A DNA stretch of 64,000 bases from Seriola aureovittata (lineage: Eukaryota; Chordata; Actinopteri; Carangiformes; Carangidae), in the NCBI RefSeq assembly GCF_021018895.1, contig NC_079373.1, forward strand, positions 6,916,001 to 6,980,000, given 5' to 3'. Numbering within the stretch: position 1 is the stretch's first letter; each line of letters begins with the position of its first letter. Both the position numbers and the translations under genes were made by a program. The notes under the pieces were generated by a model, which was given only the letters and a program-made list of their open reading frames with translations, searched no databases and was not told the DNA's origin. Below are positions 57,731 through 64,000 of this stretch, piece by piece.

Positions 57731-57752
57731 AACAGCACAAACTACTACCTCA
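57731..57752 (-). ncRNA. mirlet7i: Mature let-7i-5p
   Basis: The 22-nt guide. The seed GAGGTAG is shared by all let-7 members. The distal TTTGTGCTGTT distinguishes let-7i from let-7a to let-7g. Confidence 0.95.
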
Positions 57753-57757
57753 GCCAG

Positions 57758-58140
57758 TGCCTGGTCAAAATGCGAGAGAAAGACGAAAACGACGATATTG
57801 ATAAAACAAAAAAACGAAAAATTATTATTATTATTGTTTTTTTTAAATATACATGTATATCGTAGAGCTCAAGAGATGCACCGTCTCGACTACAGCGACA
57901 TTCCCATGCAGCCGGGGATGAACCGTCCTCTCTCTCCCGTGTCGCTGCTCTTCTGTGCAGACTTGAAATAAGAGGGAAACCCCGCCCAAGCAGACCTGCT
58001 CCCTCCGCTCTCCTCCTCCTCCCCCTCCCTCCTCCTCCTTATCCTCCTCCTCCTCCTCCTCCTCCTCATCCCTCCCTCCCTCCCTCCCTCCCTTTTCTTC
58101 AGTGCAAACCCCTAAACGGTCCTTTCCCCTCATATGACCT
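57758..58140 (-). promoter_or_regulatory. GC-rich region upstream of let-7i, candidate promoter
   Basis: Upstream of let-7i on the minus strand. It has CpGs, a consensus Sp1 GC box (GGGCGGGG on the minus strand, 57980-57987, about 220 nt from the precursor), and a long CCT/CTC tract (about 58004-58093; purine-rich GAGGAG on the minus strand). The start site is not determined; promoter function is inference. Confidence 0.4.
58004..58093. repeat. (TCC)n / (CCCT)n low-complexity tract
   Basis: TCC units followed by about six TCCC units. A Glu/Gly-rich minus-strand ORF across it is an artefact. Confidence 0.95.
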
Positions 58141-58705
58141 ACTGAATGGTCCTAAACTAGGGCTCGGGGACCTCCAGGGGACATTGAGAGGGAGCCCGTA
58201 GGTCCCTGAAGGCTATCAATGTCATTTTGTGTATAAGTGCTCTGCATAAGGATTTTAAATGTAAAGAGGTTTTTTTTTGGTTTGTTTCTGGAGTTTACAG
58301 TAAAGTAGAAGAGACTCAGAGACTAAAAATTAGTACCTGAGCCCAAACGTTTACAATATTCTTATCAAATTGTCCCTGAACTTCACATCTGAAATATTAA
58401 CACTGGGGGAGAAAATAAAAATGTTACCTGTTTAATATCACACCTTAATATCAAAATCTGAATCAGGGCTATCTTGATGCATTATAATAGCTTTATGTCC
58501 ATGGTGGTGGTGACATTTTAACAAGGTTCAGCCTTCAAGGACACAACAAATATAAATATATTAAATAAAAGGGAATGTTGCAGGGACATGGACACTTGAT
58601 ATTAATAAAGAGATTTTTTAAATGGATTTACTTGTGATCTGGTAAAGAACTTAACGCACATTGTAATTGAGCACACTCACAGCGCAAAGCTGATTGAAGA
58701 ATTGT
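58141..58705. other. Spacer between let-7i upstream region and mon2 3' end
   Basis: AT-rich, no ORF or element recognised. Confidence 0.5.
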
Positions 58706-58709
58706 CCCA

Positions 58710-58715
58710 TTTATT
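58710..58715 (-). terminator. mon2: Candidate mon2 polyadenylation signal
   Basis: AATAAA on the minus strand, about 515 nt after the mon2 stop codon. Confidence 0.4.
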
Positions 58716-59229
58716 TTATACAGACAAGTACATCCCTTCTCAGATGGCTGGCTAAAGATGACATGGAATGTTACAGTAAGATTTGTTTTCTTGCATAAAA
58801 TCCTCACTGTTGAAAATGTTGCAAAAGTCTAAGTGTATTTTTAAGACTGATAAAGCCCCAGTTTTTGTCTCTTTTTTTGTTTACATCATCAACACTATCA
58901 CCACACACCCAGAGGCAACACTGCAATTTTTTTTTTTTTTTTTAATCTGTGTAGTTAACACAAGAGTGCAGCCAGTCTGTATGAGAATGGAGGGGGCAGA
59001 GGCGTTATCAGCTCACATGAGAAGCATACGATGATGCGTATGAAGGTCAGGTTCATTGATGTGGTCCGAGCGGGCCTTGAATCTCTGTTCACCGTGGGTT
59101 GCTTCATGTCACCGTAGATGGGTCTCACATGGAGTTCATGTCCGTGCGCTTGTGAAGCACGTGGGTCAAGAAGACACATTCAAGACTTCTTCATAATAAA
59201 AAAAAACAATGATCTCAGCGCGAGCCTGG
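58716..59229 (-). other. mon2: Presumed mon2 3' UTR
   Basis: Non-coding sequence between the mon2 stop and the first good minus-strand AATAAA. It contains an internal A-run (T-run on +, about 58927-58943). Confidence 0.5.
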
Positions 59230-59393
59230 TCAGGACTCTCCGTTCTGGACTCTGGAGACGGGTGGCTGCATAAAGTCTTTGAAGGGCCCAAGGGCCTCTT
59301 TCAGGGCTGAGCTCACTTCAGACGAGGAGCATGTAATGCACTCTACCAGCGTGGGGTACAGGGCAATCACCTGAGCCCATGTGTTGCCATCCA
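59230..59393 (-). CDS. mon2: mon2 last exon
   Basis: After acceptor CGCCTGCAG it encodes (V)[19 protein letters not shown] then [20 protein letters not shown] and [14 protein letters not shown], with TGA at 59232-59230. Confidence 0.95.
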
Positions 59394-62300
59394 CTGCAGG
59401 CGGTAAACAAAAGAATCGCAGAGGAAGAGGAAGAAAAAAACAAAGGAGGATTGGGGATGGGAGGGAGAGGAAGAAAGAGAATATAAACTGTAACAGAGGG
59501 CAATCAAAGAAATAATTTCCTTGATAAAATTCCCACAGGCATATGGAAATGAGTTTTGTTCTGAATAAAGGGCAATGTAATGCAAACATCTTGAAGGGCA
59601 CTTCAAAAACGCAATTTCACTTGTCTCTCTTCAATCTATTGCGGTACAAAAAAAAATCACTTCTTGTAATTGACCTTGCTGGAAACATAAACAGTTCTAC
59701 CGAGATTAGAGATAAAACTCATGTGAAAAACGGTCCCAACTGTACTCTGACACATTTATCTGAAATGAATAGATGATAGATATGGTGGCATTATTGTATT
59801 TTTTTTCCATTATGTCTCCTCTTTCCAAGATCTATTTAATCCTTGACACAGTTTGATACTCACCATTTTCGGGCTGCGTCTTTTTAAGCGAGTCCATCAA
59901 AGTGCTGATAGCTTTCAAGACAAAGATAATCTCTGTCACTTGTTGCCTAAAATGAAAAAAGACCACAGACCCTCATTAGCTACTGTGACATGCAGAACAG
60001 AAAACCTGTAGATGCTCCAACTGTGGGACAAGTGGAAAAAAAACAAGGAACACCCTTATAAGTGAAATGATGACAGAAAAAGTTACAATTAAAGCCACTA
60101 TTTGTAAGTTTTCTCTGCAGCTGAACGTGATTTCTTGCTGGAAGCAAGTGGTGGTGATTGTTGCTTGACAAGAGCTTCAGCCATTGTTGTCTTTACAATA
60201 CAAGAGGTTATAATCCCCCCACTGAGCAGCGCTATGTCTTCAGTGACGAGACGGGCCGGGGCTAGCTGGTTAGCACCAGCTAGCTTCAGTAGAGGAAAAG
60301 ATGTGATAAAGACAAGAGGTAACACTGGTGTTGCTTTCCACATCTGAAGACAGCTCTTGGTGAATAAAGGAATGTTAATGCTAGCTATGTAGCAATAGCA
60401 AAACTTATAAATAGCTCCTTTAAACAAACAAGCTAATACAGAATGAAATTAGCAAAGTTCATGGAAACGGTGACTGACGGTCTGAGGGACTTTATATGAT
60501 TACACTGTATAGCTACCACATTTCATTTTCTCTCACTATACAGGAGATAGTAGGCAAATTATTACAGTGTGTCCATGATAACACAGGGTATTCAACTTTG
60601 TCTTCTGATTTAGTTTATCTAGTCTTTTGGGCCACAGGCCTATTTTTCTTGCTTATCAAATATTAATAATTATCAATAATATGTATTTAACCTAAGAGAT
60701 ATGAAGCCCTTGTTTGACACTTTTATTGAAGTAGTTTGATTAAATCAAAAATCTGCCTGAATAAATATTTGACCGGTGTGTACAAGTCGTCAAATTTATG
60801 TGAACTCAGTGTAGCACATATAATATTTGTATTATATTATCAATTTCTTTGTAAAAACAATTGGTTACTTTTCATATTTTCTTGGCATGCTTATTTTGCT
60901 CTTCCAGTTAAGCTGTTTTTTTTTTTTTTTACATGCTCTGATAATACAATCAATGATTTTCTCACTCTTAACATTCATATATATGCTAGTGTTCAAAATA
61001 TTGATCGGCTGTTTTTAAGCAACCCTTCCATTTGCTGTTCATGCATACATTCTAATTATCCGATTTTTCTCAACTCCCCCATCATCCCATTTTCTGTACT
61101 AATGGTGCAATTTCCCCGTGGGCACCATTTAACTTCTATCGTGTCTTAGAAAAACAATTTATTGCAGTTAAGAGTTACACCCAACACTAAAACACAGTGT
61201 GTGAAACTGGATATAAGTATAGTGGTTTTGTGTTGTTTACAAAAGAGAAACAGAACAATGATGGATGGAGCTGGGGTGGTCTTGGTTTTGCATTGCAATA
61301 TCTCAGTGGTTAAATCATGGAGCTGACAGTCGGAACAGTTTGAAGCTGAATTCCTGATGAAGATATGTGTCCAAAGACATGTTTAAAAAAAAAAAAAAAA
61401 ACCCAGGTGTTTCTGCTGGTGCACCGTGTGGTTCTGTATTGAGAGGTGTAGGGAAAGGTTTACCTGGGCAAGGGGCAGCGTCCACTCAACCTCTCGTCCT
61501 CCACATAGCGCCGGAGAACATCCTGGGACCTCTTGAGGAGAACAGAAAGCGCCATGCGAGAGATGTATCCCTCCTGTGGGGTGGACACCTTGTTGCTGAA
61601 GGAAAACTGCAGCAGTGTCTCAAAGCAGACTTTGGAAAACTCCTCCCTCATCCGCACATCGATCTCTGCCTCTGTCGAAAGAAAACCATTTGCATTTCAG
61701 GCATTTAGCAGATGCCACTCTCTGGGGTGATTTACAATGAGTGCACAGAAGGGGTTTTACTGTCTTGCTCAACACATGAAGAGTTTGACAGGAGCCATTG
61801 TTGCTGGTGAGCCACAGGGAGGGCTTTTGCAACGAAGCCTGATCACAGTAAGATTCCTCCAACAATGTCTAAACAGCTCTTGTCCACCCTGCTGTCCCGT
61901 TAGTGGCAGAAATACAAGTTAAAAATATAGCTGGATTAATTTTAGCTGCCAAAGTCACATCTTACCTGTGAACGAAGGAGACTGTGAGTGAATGGAACCT
62001 TTATTGAGCATAGCCATGATCTGCCCAACAAAGTCTTTGGGGATGAAATTGGCAAAAGGTAAAATTTCTGTGCTGATCAGCTGAACCACCTAAAATGAAG
62101 AGGACACAATGGTGATGCTGACAATGGTGAACTCACCAAATCATGTTGACATACCGGATGGTAGAAACAGGTATTTACCTCTACATCAATAGCTTCATTC
62201 TTCTGAAACTCCTGGATGGACAGGTTATCTGGAGGTGTGCTACAAAAGGAAAATAACCAAAACAATGAGCTTCCTACTCAGACTTTCCAAAAATATTCAT

Positions 62301-62535
62301 ATATAGAAATGCAGATCTAAGCTTGAGGCTTTCTTAATCTATACCTTTTGGTAAAGAGAAAGTCTTCAAAGGCATTGGCCAGCTCTGGCCACATGGTGTC
62401 GAACTTCCCAGACGAGGCGTGCTGGCGTGCCACCGGCAGTCCAATGGACAACACCTTGAGCAGAGACGAAACGGCGAGCTTCCAGGTGCTCTCCGATGGA
62501 CAAGCATACTTCAAACCCAAGGGCATTCTTAAAGT
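59230..62535 (-). CDS. mon2: mon2 3' portion (last six coding exons), partial gene
   Basis: MON2 is a large peripheral Golgi/endosome scaffold related to Arf-GEFs of the BIG/GBF family but lacking the catalytic Sec7 domain. With Dopey and ATP9A it acts in endosome-to-Golgi recycling. Exons in coding order are 62535-62345, 62239-62179, 62089-61966, 61671-61464, 59946-59864 and 59393-59230. They join in frame to 276 residues plus a stop; the full protein in vertebrates is about 1,700 residues, so this is the C-terminal sixth. Signatures include [80 protein letters not shown] and the terminal [12 protein letters not shown]. Every junction has GT-AG signals on the minus strand. The remainder lies beyond 64000. 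Confidence 0.95.
59394..59863 (-). other. mon2: mon2 intron (470 bp)
   Basis: GT-AG on the minus strand. Nothing else recognised. Confidence 0.85.
59864..59946 (-). CDS. mon2: mon2 penultimate exon
   Basis: An 83-nt exon encoding (R)[19 protein letters not shown] and LKKTQPEN. Acceptor CATTTTAG, donor GTGAGT. Placed by splice phase. Confidence 0.94.
59947..61463 (-). other. mon2: mon2 intron (1,517 bp)
   Basis: Carries the complete TTAA-flanked MITE copy at 60093-60419. Plus-strand ORFs at 60736-61149 are T-rich and not gene-like. Confidence 0.85.
60093..60419 (-). mobile_element. TTAA-flanked MITE-like element, copy 2 (complete)
   Basis: TTAA at 60089-60092 and 60420-60423 flank about 327 bp. 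The termini AGGAGCTATTTATAAG and AGCCACTATTTGTAAG form imperfect 16-bp inverted repeats with 12 or 13 matches. The interior matches 6902-7195 in inverse orientation. TTAA duplication suggests a piggyBac-type transposase in trans. There is no ORF. Confidence 0.7.
61464..61671 (-). CDS. mon2: mon2 coding exon ([15 protein letters not shown])
   Basis: A 208-nt exon: (E)[59 protein letters not shown] and RLSGRCPLP plus two bases. Acceptor TTCGACAG, donor GTAAAC. Confidence 0.95.
61966..62089 (-). CDS. mon2: mon2 coding exon ([15 protein letters not shown])
   Basis: A 124-nt exon: [40 protein letters not shown] and T plus one base. Acceptor CATTTTAG, donor GTAAGA. Confidence 0.95.
62179..62239 (-). 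CDS. mon2: mon2 coding exon ([15 protein letters not shown])
   Basis: A 61-nt exon encoding (S)[19 protein letters not shown] and E, phase 0 at its end. Acceptor TTTTGTAG, donor GTAAAT. Too short to stand out as an ORF. Confidence 0.94.
62345..62535 (-). CDS. mon2: mon2 coding exon ([10 protein letters not shown])
   Basis: A 191-nt exon beginning [20 protein letters not shown] and ending AFEDFLFTK plus two bases, donor GTATAG. The acceptor TCCTCAAG follows a long pyrimidine tract and was chosen because it gives TLRMPLG in frame; an alternative AG 7 bp further on would break the frame. Confidence 0.9.
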
Positions 62536-63632
62536 CTTGAGGATGAAGGGAAAAAGAAAGGAAGAGACAGGGAAAGCGATAGATCGTGAGAATGAAACAC
62601 CTCAAGGTAAAATCTTTACAACATACTGGAGTAACCTGAAAGCCTTTCACCCTCTTGTCTTTAATACTAAAATGTAAAAGGACTCTAATACAGAGTTACC
62701 ATCAAAGCAGTATTTGTAGACATTTTTGCACCAGGCAGAGCCACTTCAAGTTTCATTCTACAAAATCAGGAAATGTAATAGAGCATCTTTTCGACCAAGT
62801 CCTCTTTTCAGAGAACAGCTGGGTTCCCCAAGGTTGAGGTTTTACAAGTATCGCTTTCTTGTTTTGGAGACAAAAAAGGGGTGGGAGAGAGATTTGGATC
62901 TGTCTGTAGGGAACCTTCGTAATAGTTCCTTGGCAAATACACTCTCTTCTGCTTGGGGTTTCCTATGAACATACTATGGGAAAAGAGCAATTGAATGCAG
63001 GTGTCAGAAACTGGATAAAATGTCAGATTAAGAAGTTTACCCTTCCGATGACTTGCACTAACAAAATCTTTTGGTTTTTGACAGAATGCATTAAAAAAAG
63101 GTTTGGGAATCTTAACACTTTTGGGCATCAACTGCTTGGCACATTTGCTGCATGGAAGTTGTAAGTCTTGAGATTAATGCTGTCAGGTCAGAGACAAGTA
63201 AAGTGAAAGTTGCCCAGAGGCTGCTGGACATTCACCGAGTCCTCAGACAGCAAACAGAATTAATTAGTGATTTCAAAATATACCACACTTATTACATTCA
63301 AAGCTTCTCTTGGATTCAGAAAGTAACTCACTCACAGCATTCATTTAGTCTCTTCCTCACTCAGTCATGGTTAATCCATGCCTGCCCCTTAGAGGCTGTT
63401 AGAAGACAAAACTGAACTGAACAAAATGACTCACTTCCTTTATTTATCCAATACTTCTTAACTGTCTGCTGTGAATCTTTTTGTTTAAGCCATCAAAAAC
63501 TGACTGTTTGACCACTGGGGGGGAAGCGCAACAAGCTATAAACACAACACTGACGTATTATCACCTCAAAGATGATATGCTGCATCAGCAAACAGTTACC
63601 TTTTTAAACATCCAGCAGACACTGATCAAAAT

Positions 63633-63800
63633 TGGAATTTAATTCTAAGTCATGGTTCTGGGCACCGTGGATGTAAGTCCAATATTCACCGTCCTTTTCG
63701 CTCCATTTTGCGCTCCACCAGGTCCTGAAGGAATTACTTGGCTCTTTAACTGCTAAATACTCCATTATGTTCACTGGCTACTGTAGTGGCCAACTTTGAC
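63633..63800. repeat. Dispersed teleost repeat fragment
   Basis: Contains GTCCAATATTCACCGTCCTT, TTCGCTCCATTTTGCGCTCC, TTGGCTCTTTAACTGCTAAA and TACTCCATTATGTTCACTGG, words recalled from an abundant fish repeat. Confidence 0.5.
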
Positions 63801-63837
63801 TGTGGGTTTTAAAGCTTTTTTGCTGAAAACAGATACT

Positions 63838-63905
63838 CAAGTTTAGGTTTATTGTCATTCCCATACAGATGCATGACATACAGAGAGCAGTGAGAAACAA
63901 TGAGA
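63838..63905. repeat. Dispersed repeat with TTTATTGTCATTCCCA core
   Basis: GGTTTATTGTCATTCCCATA, then GATGCATGACATACAG and AGCAGTGAGAAACAATGAGA resemble a common fish element tail. Confidence 0.4.
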
Positions 63906-64000
63906 TGAAAGATGCTAAAAGGCTTAGTGGAGCTTAGGTGAAATGCAGAGTCGGGTGATAATTCTCTGTGGGTTTGTCACTATGAGAAACTAACTCCAGA

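Larger units (their letters stand above)
57674..57757 (-). ncRNA. mirlet7i: let-7i microRNA precursor
   Basis: On the minus strand the segment folds as pre-let-7i. The 5p arm is at 57752-57731 (begins TGAGGTAGTAGTTTGTGC, the let-7i version, ending GCTGTT). The 3p arm is at 57696-57675 (begins CTGCGCAAGCTACTGCC). Both match the human arms as I remember them; the few differences fall in the loop. The loop keeps a GGAG word (complement of 57701-57704), the LIN28 zinc-knuckle binding motif. The mature miRNA represses mRNAs with CUACCUC sites (LIN28, HMGA2 and others) and promotes differentiation. Position between ppm1h and mon2, on the mon2 strand, is the human arrangement. It is probably made from its own pol II transcript. 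Confidence 0.98.
62536..64000 (-). other. mon2: mon2 intron running off the window
   Basis: No further mon2 exon is visible on the minus strand. At about 63633-63800 there is a dispersed repeat, and from about 63838 a second one. Confidence 0.6.

Noticed and set aside
57843..58133. Glu/Gly-rich minus-strand ORF upstream of let-7i
   Set aside because: Produced by the TCC/TCCC tract; better explained as upstream regulatory sequence of let-7i.
60736..61149. 137-codon plus-strand ORF in a mon2 intron
   Set aside because: It is T-rich, with Phe/Ile/Leu bias typical of AT-rich DNA. No initiation context or homology is recognised.

Overview
The window is a piece of a bony-fish nuclear genome, most likely a spiny-rayed teleost. 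Support comes from GT-AG spliced vertebrate genes with vertebrate protein signatures, short introns (ppm1h spans about 34 kb here, far less than the mammalian gene), very abundant CA/TG arrays, and several dispersed repeat families I recognise from teleosts. I cannot name the species.

Four real loci are visible. (1) avpr1a, + strand, 119-1984, two coding exons, complete, a 410-residue V1a-type vasotocin/vasopressin receptor; its likely 3' UTR runs to about 3.74 kb. (2) ppm1h, + strand, 17247-51117, ten coding exons that join in frame to exactly 514 codons plus stop, a PPM-family Ser/Thr phosphatase; a 3' UTR of 1.6 kb or more follows. (3) The microRNA let-7i, - strand, 57674-57757, with both mature arms intact. 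(4) The last six coding exons of mon2, - strand, 59230-62535; the rest of that gene lies beyond the right edge.

The order and relative orientation (avpr1a and ppm1h on one strand; let-7i and mon2 convergent on the other) match, as a mirror image, the human 12q14 arrangement AVPR1A - PPM1H - MIRLET7I - MON2, so this is an old conserved block. The genes do not form one pathway: a neuropeptide GPCR, a Golgi-associated phosphatase of p27 and phospho-Rabs, a developmental microRNA, and an endosome-Golgi trafficking scaffold. One possible link is a perfect 8-mer let-7 target site in the presumed ppm1h 3' UTR, about 5.7 kb from let-7i itself.

Layout: 0-3.7 kb avpr1a; 3.7-16.9 kb intergenic (a tRNA-derived SINE, an L2-like LINE tail, a TTAA-flanked MITE, hairpins, microsatellites); 16.9-17.5 kb ppm1h promoter and first exon; 17.5-51 kb ppm1h introns and exons with many decayed elements; 51-57.6 kb convergent intergenic region; 57.7 kb let-7i with a GC-rich upstream segment; 58.7-64 kb mon2 tail. 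I found no tRNA, rRNA, CRISPR or prokaryote-like system. The most interesting items are regulatory: let-7i and its candidate target, a GC-AG intron in ppm1h, a Pumilio-site cluster in the avpr1a 3' UTR, perfect hairpins, and a homeodomain-site-rich segment in ppm1h intron 3.
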